Source: Paracentrotus lividus
Taxonomy: Eukaryota; Echinodermata; Echinoidea; Camarodonta; Echinidae
Direction of reading: 5' to 3'
Assembly: GCA_940671915.1 (NCBI GenBank)
Contig: CALNVZ010002100.1
Coordinates: 22,175,453-22,239,452 of the forward strand
DNA: 64,000 bases
Made by a program: the position numbers and the translations under genes. Below the pieces are notes generated by a model. It searched no databases. It was not told where the DNA came from and was given only the letters and a program-made list of their open reading frames with translations. Every line of letters starts with the position of its first letter. Position 1 is the stretch's first letter. This document shows, piece by piece, positions 39,601-48,580 of this stretch.

Positions 39601-40395
39601 CACCCCGTTTAAATATCTCTTTTGAGATCCTATCCACTAATACTTGAGTCAATTAAACTAAGCTACACACCTTGATCGTACTAAAAATCTGTACCAGTAG
39701 GCATGCAATTACTTGAAGCAGGACTTAAAACTAAGAGACTACCTGGTAACAACTTTTTATTGCAAATTATTACTAGCTGATAGCTTGCAAAACCTGACAG
39801 TTTGAACTAAGTAAAAATTCAAATTTTTTTCAAATACAGCAATTATTGTGACATATCTTAATTAACCTGATTATATAATATTTAAAAAAAATATTCTTGA
39901 TTATTATTTTTTTCATTAAAAAAACAACAACCTTTTAATCTAATGTCCATAAGGGTGATATCTCACTTTGCAGAGACGTCTCCGCGACAGAATAGAAAAT
40001 TTTGTCTCCACGACGGATAAAATGTATCAGAGACGTCTCCGATATCATCTCCGAGACGGATTTGGGACTACTTCACTTTTTTTCCCATAAATTTGTCACA
40101 GAGACGTCTCCACGATATTGGAGACGTCTCTAATACTTTTTATTCGTCGCGGATACAAAATTTTCTATTCTGTCGGAAACCATTAAAAAGTATGCCTATA
40201 AGTTCAACAACATCCTCTTGCAGTATGCATACCATTGTAGTAGTATCCATAGATGTCTTTGGGTCTGTCATCTAGCTTGTATTCATTCAGTTTCTTTTGG
40301 GTAAGTTTATGCCAAAATCCAACATCGAGGGCACTGCTGAATGGAGCAAACTGGAGCTGCTGCTGAGAGCTATCTGACTTCTCTTTATCAGCCAT
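22057..40395 (-). CDS. ATG7: Autophagy-related protein 7 (E1-like ATG8/ATG12-activating enzyme), 18 coding exons
   Basis: ATG7 is the cytosolic E1-like enzyme that adenylates ATG8/LC3 and ATG12, holds them as a thioester, and passes them to ATG3 and ATG10. Exons in gene order: 40233-40395, 39358-39412, 38927-39044, 38257-38334, 36963-37079, 36350-36490, 35831-35919, 34872-34993, 34087-34177, 32139-32283, 31467-31625, 30810-30867, 30080-30216, 29496-29723, 28579-28694, 27018-27102, 26320-26520, 22057-22104. They total 2151 bases (716 residues; human has 703), with no frameshift and all GT/AG junctions in phase. The N-terminal domain ([20 protein letters not shown]) runs to about 320. The nucleotide-binding motif GSGTLG is at 360-365, with FVDN at 382-385. 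[12 protein letters not shown] is in exon 13. The catalytic Cys is 578 in QQCTVSRPG (human Cys572). The acidic tail DFSDDET is in the last exon. Start at 40395 matches the family. Introns carry many MITEs and two partial exon duplications. Confidence 0.97.
22474..23094. mobile_element. Foldback MITE, TTAAAGGA ends, ATG7 intron 17
   Basis: Long terminal inverted repeats of roughly 200 bp. Left end TTAAAGGAGGACTCCGGGCT; the complement of the right end is TTAAAGGACTCCTCCGGGCT. Inside, AAAATTTCATCAAAATCGGA pairs with TCCGATTTTGATGAAATTTT. TTAA occurs at both ends and could be a target duplication. No coding capacity. The element at 62600-63186 has similar TTAAAGG ends but a different body. Confidence 0.8.
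23219..23612. repeat. Four exact copies of a 14-mer, GTCGTGTCACTCAC
   Basis: Identical copies start at 23219, 23242, 23430 and 23599, all in the same orientation, within ATG7 intron 17. The second sits in a perfect 8-bp-arm palindrome (ATGTCGTG, TCACT, CACGACAT). The sequence between copies is not repeated. No function is known to me; subterminal transposase sites or a decayed satellite are possible. Confidence 0.8.
23985..25346. mobile_element. Foldback DNA element with THAP-domain coding fragments in both arms
   Basis: Ends are TATAGAGCAATTTC (left) and the complement of GGGAACGCTCTATA (right), each followed by a GACGTCA-containing block and a CGGCCAT or GGCGGCCAT block. Both arms encode the start of a THAP-type C2CH zinc finger. 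On the plus strand from ATG 24573 the peptide is [15 protein letters not shown], then a frameshift before [11 protein letters not shown]. On the minus strand from ATG 25176 it is [15 protein letters not shown], with the first Cys changed to Gly, then a frameshift before [14 protein letters not shown] domains occur at the N-terminus of P-element-type transposases, so this is probably a non-autonomous derivative of such a transposon. It lies in ATG7 intron 17. Confidence 0.8.
26147..26294 (-). pseudogene. Partial tandem copy of ATG7 exon 17 (148-bp period)
   Basis: The 3' half of ATG7 exon 17 plus its splice donor is repeated once, 148 bp downstream in gene terms. GCATGCAACA occurs at 26191 and 26339, and CTATAA at 26147 and 26295. 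Across 115 aligned bases (26165-26279) I count five differences. The copy keeps an open frame of 36 codons ([18 protein letters not shown] and onward) and a GAG/GTAAG donor. Upstream of TAT the frame meets TGA and there is no good acceptor, so it should be intronic. It is recent by its similarity. Confidence 0.9.
28398..28558. mobile_element. Small MITE in ATG7 intron 15
   Basis: Ends AGATATATTGGCTGCT and the complement of AGCAGTCAATATATCT. Arms of about 60 bp also pair GTTTCTAG with CTAGAAAC and GGGGACCTCCGA with TCGGAGGTCCCC. It ends only about 20 bases from the donor of ATG7 exon 15 at 28579. Confidence 0.75.
30291..30387. repeat. Short inverted repeat in ATG7 intron 12
   Basis: CGTCAGCCTCATGCCA with GGGCCTTA at the left pairs with TAAGGCCC and TGGCATGAGGCCGACG at the right, around a loop of about 40 bases. 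Consistent with a tiny MITE. No coding capacity. Confidence 0.7.
30529..30620. repeat. C run, A run and (GA)n tract in ATG7 intron 12
   Basis: CCACCCCCCC runs into a poly(A) stretch and then into (GA)n up to about 30620. A low-complexity tract that is prone to length error. A second (GA)-rich tract lies at about 38378-38490, upstream of exon 4 in intron 3. Confidence 0.85.
31091..31370. mobile_element. MITE with ATATTCACAAAGGT ends, ATG7 intron 11
   Basis: Left end CCATATTCACAAAGGT, right end ACCTTTGTGAATATGGGC. Inner pairing continues (AACCATAGCTT against AAGCTATAGCTT). About 280 bp, no coding potential. Confidence 0.75.
31545..31815 (-). pseudogene. 131-bp tandem duplication covering the 5' part of ATG7 exon 11
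   Basis: The phrase CTCAAAG starts at 31545, 31676 and 31807, an exact 131-bp period, with the third unit cut short. Unit 1 is the first 81 bases of the functional exon 11 plus 50 bases of intron. Unit 2, in intron 10, is a decayed copy with about nine differences. It keeps an AG before GGC, but the second codon TGG has become TAG and it lacks a donor. It cannot replace exon 11 and is best read as a non-functional duplicate. Confidence 0.9.
32726..33798. mobile_element. DNA element with ~33-bp TIRs in ATG7 intron 9
   Basis: Left end ATATGTGACTTGGAATCTCA then AAACCAACAAAAA; right end is the complement with one or two changes (TTTTTGTTGGTATTGAGATT then CCAAGTCACATAT). The 1.07-kb body includes a CG-richer segment at about 32990-33120 (GCTCGCTGCAAAGCGATC). 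No transposase recognised. Confidence 0.75.
34327..34400 (+). repeat. tRNA-like SINE head in ATG7 intron 8
   Basis: GTAGCTTCATCGGAAAGAGC resembles a Pol III A box, and GGTTGAATCCC, about 45 bases on, is a near-perfect B box. The intervening arm does not form a clean anticodon stem, so a tRNA-derived SINE remnant is more likely than a working tRNA gene. Confidence 0.5.
34720..34847. mobile_element. Short MITE, GGGGGTGATTCACTAA ends, ATG7 intron 8
   Basis: Left end GGGGGTGATTCACTAA, right end TTAGTGAATCACCCCC; the interior pairs AAAATCAATCCCAACT with AGTTGGGATTGATTTT. It ends about 24 bases from the donor of exon 8 at 34872. Confidence 0.85.
35160..35700. repeat. 178-bp tandem repeat in ATG7 intron 7
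   Basis: TCTATTCAGA followed by TTGTCTTCCTATGG starts at 35181 and 35359, and ACGATTGACC at 35281 and 35459, both 178 bp apart. A third, diverged unit follows to about 35700, with CATATCTCAAGTGGTT occurring twice near 35543 and 35691. Not coding. Confidence 0.85.
37431..37634. mobile_element. MITE with AGACGTCTC arms, ATG7 intron 4
   Basis: Left end GGGTGCTATCTCACTT, right end AAGTGAGATAGCACCCC. The arms contain GAGACGTCT, GACAGAATAGAAATTTTGTC and ACGGATAAATAGTATT with complementary partners on the right. A related, less complete copy is at 39953-40182 in intron 1. Confidence 0.85.
37769..37906. mobile_element. MITE, second member of the GGGGGCATTTCAT family, ATG7 intron 4
   Basis: Shares GATAAAACGTCTGACAAGTC and CTTTCATTAAATG with the element at 2228-2366, and has the paired left end TGGGAGCATTTCATGAAA. 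The left arm is degraded. Confidence 0.7.
39953..40182. mobile_element. AGACGTCTC-family MITE, ATG7 intron 1
   Basis: Begins GGGTGATATCTCACTTTGCA then GAGACGTCTCCGCGACAG, like the element at 37431-37634, and its right arm repeats the complementary CTATTCTGTCG. The outer right terminus is missing, so it is truncated or diverged. Confidence 0.75.
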
Positions 40396-41006
40396 CTTTA
40401 GAAAAGACCTGGCAACAAAATATCGCCAACTTAATTATCTCAAGGGGATTAATGCTTCAGTGATAGACAGAAGGTTAAGGCAATTCTGCTATTATTACAA
40501 ATTAATTAAAAGGACACTAATGAAATAACTTAGCCACAAGGTGGCAGCCAGCAGCCATTATCACTTTCAAAACAAATGCTGAAGTATTCCAATAGCTTTT
40601 TTGTATAGAAAAGATAGATCTAGATCTTACATTAGGCCTAACTGTTAGATCTATATTTAGAAGGTCTAGATCTACATAAGACCATGCGTTTTGAATTGGG
40701 CCAGTTTCGTGTAACATGATTTTGCAACATGAAAATTGTGTCTTTTTTATTTGAATCTCTGTAACTTTAAATACTACACCCATTATACATAAAAGTATAC
40801 ATTTTCTGAAAGGAAATTACCTGAGGATTTCTGAAAAGTGCTTAAAAATAACATTGGATGTGAGCATTGGAAGTTATGGAACCAAATATACCTAAAAACC
40901 ATGGCAACAAATACCAAACTTATAAACAGGAAAATGTGGTATTGGTGTAGCCCACACCTTTAAAAGTGCCATTTTTGAATTCCTCTCATTCAGAGCTTTT
41001 CATGCA
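40396..41006. other. ATG7 5' flank and start of the repeat-rich spacer
   Basis: The probable ATG7 promoter and 5' UTR lie just above 40395, but no TATA box or initiator can be assigned. The segment 40682-40835 starts with CCATGCGTTTTGAA and recurs in direct orientation at 45713-45865, including CATTTTCTGAAAGGAAAT. Confidence 0.5.
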
Positions 41007-41212
41007 TATAAACCCCTCAAAAAATGTCTTGCAATTCAACTTTGAGTCCTCATATCTTTTTATTTGATTGTTTATGATGGTTAAATTTGATATCATTGGA
41101 AAGTTGATTTATTCCTTGTCACATTGATACCCTATTTGTGATGGTTATGTTATGCTTGAATGCACAGTACTCGCAAACTCGAATGAAAGTCAGAAAAGGA
41201 AAGTTGCCAAAT
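41007..41212. repeat. Left arm of a 206-bp inverted repeat pair
   Basis: Begins TATAAACCCCTCAAAAAATG and ends AAGTTGCCAAAT. The complement of 45213-45418 matches it along its length with scattered changes, including GCTTGAATGCACAGTA. Together the arms enclose 4.0 kb containing a LINE. They may be terminal repeats of an older DNA transposon. Confidence 0.8.
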
Positions 41213-44200
41213 TGTATTGTATTTGTATTGTATTTATTTATTACCAACATTGCAAAAAATATACATAAACAGAATTCAATATAAATATGCATTTGGTAAA
41301 TGGAGCCAACAAATAGCTAAAGCTAGTCAAGGTTGGCCCCGTCTAGTTTGCTTACTGTGATTATATATACATTTACATAAAGTAAACATATGCACAAATT
41401 ATTACATCATATTTAAAACATATATACAAATTATTACCTCATATTTAAAACATATGTACAAATTATTACATCGTATTTTACAGTATTTACACTATTTACA
41501 TACGAAATTAATTAAATATGAATATACTCTGCAAGAAGAATTGCCTTATATGATTGTCTAAAAGTTTTCCGTGATTTAATTTTTCTAATATCATTTGAAA
41601 GAGCGTTCCATATGACAGCACCTGAATACGAAACAGACTGTTTTCCAAGATTTGTCCTTACTTTGATGAGTGTTATATTCTTATTTTCGTTGCTTCTTGT
41701 CTCGTAAGGGTGTTTAACAAATGAGTTATAATCAATGAAACGATGAGGAAGTTTGTTATTCAACAAATCATGCACGAATGTTGCAATCATGAGACGATAT
41801 TGCTTAAAAACATCTAGATCGATAACTCAGAAAACAAAGGAGCTGAGTGATGATTGAAGGATTTGAATAATATAACCGAGTAATCCTCTTTGTATGACCA
41901 AAATTCGACTAAGGAATGTTTTGTTTGCAGCTCCCAGACTTCTAATCCATAAGTAATGTGCGGTAAAATAAATGAATTGTATAACATAACCAATATCTTT
42001 TTTCGTACATAATGTCTGATTCTGTACAGAATACCCTCTTTTTGCTGGCAACATTACATACATTATTATATATGTTTCCCCTGTTAAGTTTCTCATCAAT
42101 ATTAAGACCTATAAATGAACTGTATCAACTAAGTTCAAAACTTTACCTTTTATTTCCAACTGCTCTGAAGTTATAATATTTTTCTTCTATTCTTAAAAGC
42201 ATATAATTTGTTTGGATACTTTATAGTAAGTTTATTAGCTTCACACCAAGTGACAACATCTGATAGGTGTTTATTTACTTCTCCTGTTGTATTCTATTTT
42301 CTCCTTTGTCAAATGTGTGAAACAGGCTCGAATCATCAGCAAATAAACGAAATTTGAAATATGAAGAGGAATTTGATAAATCATTTATATATAGTAAAAA
42401 GAGTTGGTCCTAAGACTGAACCCTGTGGAACCCCACATGTAATTTCTTTTCTCTGAGATTCCATACCATCATAACAAACATACTGATATCTGTTATCCAG
42501 GTAATTTTTAAACCAGTTTAATGGAAGTCCTCGTATGCCATAATGATTCAGTTTATTTTGCAGCACTATATGATCGATTGTATCAAATGCTTGGCAAAGT
42601 CTATGAAAATTCCAACAGTTATTCTACCTCGTCAGTGAAATGTGTAATTCGTTTATCAAATTTATCAGCGAGAGTTTTGCACTATAACCATTTCTGAAAC
42701 CATATTGATGTTCGGAGAAGAATTTTGTTTGTATTCAGAAACTTCATCAAGCGAGCATTCACTATTTTGTCAAATACTTTACTTGTAATTGGTAATATCG
42801 AAATAGGTCGATAATTGCAGGTAAACATTTCAATCCTTTTTTATATATTGGGATCACTTTAGTATTTTCATATTTTTGGGGAAAACACCTTGTCAAGAAT
42901 GATACATTAAATACATGTGTAGTGGTTCACAGACATAGTCTACTGCATTAAATAAAGCCTAGCAGGTAATTATCATAACCACATGCTTTTGATTGATCGA
43001 TTCATAATTAAGTTTTTCACTTCTGAGCTAATCACCGGTAAGAGAAGAAAGATTTAGATTGATGTTCATTCAAAATATTCTGTATGATTACATTTGAATC
43101 GATTTTACTAGCTAATTTTTTGCCTATGTTGACAAAAAAGTCATTAATAACATTAGCAATGTCCTTTGGAGATGTGTATTCACATGGTACACCATCAATT
43201 TCAGATTTTATTTTTTCTATTTTTGTGCTTTTATCACAGGAGTTATTCTTGTTCATAGTTCGTTTATATGTTTCCAGGTTTTCTTGCTGTTAGACTTATC
43301 CTTTTCAAATAGCTCCCCATGAGTAATTTTTTTTGAGGTTCTAACAAATCGAAGTTAAGTATATTTCTATATTCTTATATTTATCGAAATGAACTTTCTC
43401 TAAAACCAGACTTGATCGTCTTTTGTATACATATTGTTTTTTCCGAATTGACTTCTTTATCGAGCGTGTTATCCATGGTTTATGGTGTTTTCTTTGATGC
43501 CACATGTATCTCCTCAATGGGGAGCATTTTATCGCATACCTCTAAAACATCTCACAGAATTTATCATACGCCTCGTTTGGCTCGAAACATCATATACATC
43601 TGTCCAATTTACATTCATCATATCATTTTTAAAGGAATCGACTGAAAAATTTCGAAGTTCCTGAGTATTTTTGTTTCTTCTCCTGTATATTGCATTGAAA
43701 TTTCTCAAAAGTGGCATAAATTGGAAGATGATCGGATATTCCAGCCTCAATAACACCTCAATGAATACAACATGATGAAATATTTGTATAAATATGATCG
43801 ATAAGGGTTGCACTTGAACTAGTAATTCGTGTTGGTGAAGAAATCACCTGGCTTAACCCTAAAAAGACTGGGGGGGGGGGGGTCATTCAGCCCCCCCCCC
43901 GACATTTTTCGCGATAACTTCGCAACGCAAAAAAAAAAAATTCGGCGAGACTTCATGACTATTTTCTTTCAAGTCTCGCGCAACTTTGAGACCAATTTGC
44001 GATGCCCGGGTACGCGTTCCGAAATTACGTAACATTTTGTAACCGTGTCGTCAGACCAAAGTAGCTTCAAATTACGTGATTTTGTGTACAAATCCAATAC
44101 ACAATTGTGTTTCTGCCGAAATTCATAAATGTATTCATTATTTTCTCTTTAACTGATTAAAATCAATTATTTAAGGTTGTTTATGATTAAAATAGTGTCA

Positions 44201-44700
44201 CCAATGATTTCCATCGAAAAACAATAAAAAACAAAAAGTCAAAAAACAAAGAAATCATAAGAAATTTTAAACAATAGAATACATAAGAAAAAAATCTTGA
44301 TACAGATTTTTTTTTAAAAACCATTTCACCAGAAGCCTACAAAGAGCCTGTAACACAAAAATTAGCACTTTTAGAGCTTTATTTAATTAATTAGAGCAAA
44401 TCTTAGATTTTATGCATAAATTAGCATAATTAATTAGTGAAGAAATTTTTCGGAGAATATGAACCTTCGGTTTTGGAGAGAGCCGTGGGTAACGCAAAAT
44501 CGGCGCATCGCGCGCTCAACGGCCGAGATCTTAGGGGGGGGGGCTGAATGAGCCCCCCCCAGTCTTTATGTGTGTCAAAATAGCCCAGTCTTTTTAGGGT
44601 TAAACCAAACTATTGCATAAGGCGTAATAAATAATTACTTTTTAAATGAATGGCTATTGCTTACATCGAGTTCTTAACTGTATAAAAGGTTTTTGTGTTT
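41213..44700 (-). mobile_element. 5'-truncated, decayed non-LTR retrotransposon (LINE), CR1/Jockey-like
   Basis: Minus-strand frames, broken by stops and frameshifts, show in order: the end of an AP-type endonuclease (TLIDHIYTN, ISDHLPI) near 43720-43800, a linker, then reverse transcriptase with GVPQGSVLGPTLF near 42410 and the catalytic FADD at 42332-42343. The C-terminal part (YSGAVIWNALSNDIRKIKS) lies near 41560-41640. The 3' end is a short ATTGTATTGTATTTGTATTG-type tail (plus-strand view) at 41213-41242. The upstream limit near 44700 is uncertain. A 743-bp MITE interrupts the endonuclease. No functional protein can come from this copy. Confidence 0.85.
43857..44599. mobile_element. piggyBac-like MITE inserted at TTAA inside the LINE
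   Basis: Terminal inverted repeats CCCTAAAAAGACTGGG are flanked on both sides by TTAA (43853-43856 and 44600-44603). The TTAA duplication and CCC-starting ends are the signature of piggyBac-type transposition. Subterminal G and C runs with a TCATTCAGCC motif are also mirrored at both ends, near 43883 and 44545; the right side has about 26 extra bases. Removing the element with one TTAA restores continuity of the LINE endonuclease reading (FGLSQVISSPTR across the junction). No transposase frame. Confidence 0.9.
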
Positions 44701-45212
44701 CTTTGTGTTTGTTTGGGTTGTGCGTTAATAGGCACTCAATACAATGTTGGATACTCTTGGTTGAATGTCAAATAATGTTTCAGGTAATTTAAGGTAGTAT
44801 TTGTTGTTAATTTGTTTGTAAAAAGAACTGTTTTAATAACCAGCGAGTGGTTTGAGCATTACTTGTCTATTGGTTACATACAGGTTATTGCAAGTTTCCA
44901 GCATAACAAATTCGCTACTCATCTCTTTTTCATCCATCTCCAACAAACAAAGCAAGCAGTATCAAAACAAACTTTTTTTTTGTCCATTTCAGCACACAAT
45001 CGTTCTCTGTTCTTGAACCGTATCTCAACATTTGATAAGCGCGCCATCCTAGCTTTATCAAACGACTACTCATGAAAAATAAGCACTGCCAAGCAAAAAG
45101 CTTGGGCAAGGCACATTTCTTCTTCCAAACAATAAGTGAAAACATTGAGGAATAATGCATGACTCATTTAATGATACTCAATAGAAACTCTGCCTTTCAA
45201 CAATAGCCATTC

Positions 45213-45418
45213 ATTTGGCAACTTTCCACTTCTGACTTTGATTTGTATTCGGGAATACTGTGCATTCAAGCATTGCACAACCTTTACAAATGGGGTATCA
45301 GTGTAAAGAGAAATAAATGAACTTTCCAATGGTATAAAATTAATGAATTATATACAATTAACAAAAAAGATACGAGGACTCAAAGTTGAATTGCAAGACA
45401 TTTTTTGAGGGGTTTATA
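45213..45418. repeat. Right arm of the 206-bp inverted repeat pair
   Basis: Complement of 41007-41212. Starts ATTTGGCAACTTTCC and ends TTTTTTGAGGGGTTTATA. See the left arm. Confidence 0.8.
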
Positions 45419-45712
45419 ACATTTCAGGGTCTAAGGTTATCAAAATAATTTTGCGCAAGCCTCTTTTTTTCATAATTTTGCCAATGGAGTATTTCTAGAT
45501 ATTATCTGAGAATTGTAGTATTTGACAAAATGAATTCTTAAAACACTGAAAATTATTCAGGAAATAGAAAGAAAAACTAACTGTTAACAAATTGATTCTT
45601 AAAAGATGAATTGAAAACATAAACAATGTACCCTCTGGCACCAGACTAGTATGTGTTGTGAATCCAATCATGATCAAAATGATTATGTCAGGTGTTATAT
45701 GGCCATGCGTTT

Positions 45713-45865
45713 TGAACTGGCACCCTTTCGTGTTACACCACCTAAATCTAAAAATCATGCACCTGTCAGGATCAAAGTGTCATAACTTTTGAAGTATTAA
45801 CTCTAACCCTACAAAAGTAAACATTTTCTGAAAGGAAATGTCTTGTAGATTTCAAAAATGCCATC
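45713..45865. repeat. Direct repeat of 40682-40835
   Basis: Starts CCATGCGTTTTGAA and shares CATTTTCTGAAAGGAAAT with the upstream copy, with many differences between. It lies outside the inverted arms on the right, as its partner does on the left. Confidence 0.65.
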
Positions 45866-46355
45866 CACTACAATGTAGGGTGAAGTAGTAACATATTTTA
45901 ATTAAAATATTAAATTTTGGGGGGCCCTAATTTTTTTTTACTGCAGCCATTTTCTATGACGTCATTTTACTGTGCGAAGACGTATTTAACTCTGTGGCGA
46001 AGACAGCGCACGCACGGAGAAATATACATGGATGGACTCAATTTTCCTGTATTTTTCTTCATTATTAGTTGATTACTTCGTGTGAAAATTTGCAGATGTC
46101 ACCAATTCGAGAAAAAACTTCAAAGATTTGATTTAATTTAAGTATGAAATTCAAATAAGGTATTTTTGACCACAAAATTTGTGGTCATGTAGACCCCCAA
46201 ATATGTGTACTGGTTCGTCAGTTCCCGTCGCTTCGCGACGGGGGCTGGTCGGTTTAGGGCTCTTCTAGCAATAATATTGCCCGAGTTCAAGGTCAATCTC
46301 ATCACCCAAATAAATAGGAGTGGATTTTTTGCAAATTGCTATGGAATCTTGCATG

Positions 46356-46919
46356 TATACCCAGTTGTTGTATGTCCGGACGGGTTGTTTGTCCGGACAA
46401 AGACGGCAATTTTAGGAGCTTTATGATCAATATTTTATTAACTGATTGAAAATAATATCAGACAATATAACAAAGAACAAATATTCACAAATATTTTTGC
46501 TATTTACTGTACAACTTTTGAATAAATCCAGAGTATAAGATGATGTTTTTAACTGCTTAAGTGTCCGGACAACGGACCCCCCATCCCATCCTACGATAAT
46601 TTTTGCCAAAAAACGATAATTTTGAAGCTTTGATACGATAATCTGACTTCTTGGACCTGGCAACACTGAATACTAGTAGTAGTATACCCGGTTGTTGTAT
46701 GTCCGGACGGGTTGTTTGTCCGGACAAAACGGTAATTTTAGGACCTTTTGGCTTTGTGATCAATATTTCATCAATCGATTGAAAGTAATATCGGACAATA
46801 TAACAAAGCACAAATATTCACAAATTTTTTTGCTATTTACTCTACAACTTTTGAATAAATCCAGAGTATAAGATGATGTTTTTAACTGCTTAAGTGTCCG
46901 GACAACGGACCCCCCATCC
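46356..46919. repeat. Two direct copies of a GTCCGGAC-bounded MITE-like unit
   Basis: Copies at about 46356-46585 and 46683-46919, offset 327 bp, nearly identical. Each starts with two GTCCGGAC palindromes (GTCCGGACGGGTTGTTTG) and ends with GTGTCCGGACAACGGACC. The ends pair as inverted repeats around GGGT...TTGTCCGGACA. No coding capacity. Confidence 0.85.
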
Positions 46920-47189
46920 TACATAGCTTAGCAGTCTAAATTTTAAGAACACACAATAAATATCGATACGTGGGACCACTGTCTATTTTTGTTTGCTGTT
47001 GTTTTAACAAAAAACAAGTTAGGGATCTGTCTGTCCTGGGAATCGAATCGACTTTCACAATACCGGTAGTTAAAATGATTAGATCTACATACGTAATTTT
47101 GATATAATTACCAACAACGATGAGGTTTTAATGGTATTTTCAAAGTATCAGGAAAGCCCCGATGCAAAAGAGCACAGTAGAGCGACGTC

Positions 47190-47330
47190 TACGCCAGTGA
47201 TATCGGCGCGGATATATGCAATGGCCAGGAAGTGCGATCACGAGATATCCGCGCGCGACCTCCACTGACCGAGTTTGGGGGCGGGGCGCGCGGCCGGGGA
47301 GCGGCGTGGATCGAGTCCCATAACCTTTCA
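47190..47330. other. CpG-dense GC-rich patch
   Basis: An isolated GC-rich stretch in AT-rich surroundings, with GGCGCGGATAT at the left, ATATCCGCGC as its inverted match further in, and GGGGCGGGGCGCGCGGCCGG. It could be a transposon-internal promoter or a fragment of a decayed element. No adjacent exon was found. Confidence 0.5.
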
Positions 47331-47961
47331 GATATAGAACCTAGTGGATGGACATACAATATTGTTTTGAAACTCAAGACAAGGTCACTCATTTGTCATA
47401 ATCATTTTTGATAAGCGGTATCTCCCTCCCCAGAAAACTTATGATTATGAAAAAAAAAAAAAAAAAAAAAAAACAACAATAGTTCAAAGGTGTGACTATT
47501 AGGCTAACCCCAAAACTAGACAAACTTCTATGCCGAATGTGATTCTTCATTGTCATAAAACTGTTTGCACCTTCAGAATGATATTCAAAAGTTATCTGAG
47601 AAGAAATAGTATACTTTTGGGTTGTTTTACCCACCCCCTTTAAAAAGTCTTGCATGTCAAGAGATATGCATTGGGGCACTCCATGGCATGGTGAAAATCA
47701 TATGAATGTATAATTATATCATCTTTGTCCATGAACTATTTTTTTTCTTCTCTTTTTTGGAAATTTTCATATATTTGTTTTGACTATTCTGTCTTTGAGC
47801 TTGGCACAGAAAACATTTATCCCCATTATGTTCACACTATTTATTATCTCTCTCTTTCTGAGAAAGTCAACATATCAGAACTTTATATGATCGAGGAATT
47901 ATTTACATTCCCACTCCCTCTCCTCTCATTCTCTCCCCCCAACATTCTCTCTTTTAATATA

Positions 47962-48526
47962 CAGAGTGAGTCAATAAAAATGTCCCATCATTTTGAAGAC
48001 GTTTTGTGTAAAGTAGGAATATTTAATTATGGTTTTTATGATATGTCTTGGTAGGGTCATCCTCCTAGCATATGTTGGTACAATTTTCATTTGGATCTTT
48101 GCACGCATGACTGAATAACAGACAATCTTCGGCAGACGACAAGATCTCACTTGCGCCAAGTGGCTGGGTGAAGAATAAAAAAATTGAGAATTTGTCACTT
48201 ATGTGCACGTTAAAAGACACACACCCACACGTACCCTCATTTACACATACACAACGCACATACACACCCACACCCTCACCACACACACCCACATTCAGCC
48301 TCCACACACACAAACACACGTACATGCCCTATCTCATCAATACCAACACACACACACATACACACTCACAGCTTCAACAAACACACACTCACCCACACAC
48401 ACATACACCCTCATACACCCTCATTACACTCACAAACAGTTGTTAGGGAATTAATACTTCACAAACATTCAGCGATGGTCTTGGTAAACAGAAGGTCAAA
48501 TGGGACATTTAAGTGTAAATTGTTTA

Positions 48527-48580
<54 letters not shown>

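Noticed and set aside
41512..43256. Host reverse transcriptase-like gene
   Set aside because: Frames are broken and the motif order and tail match a decayed LINE.
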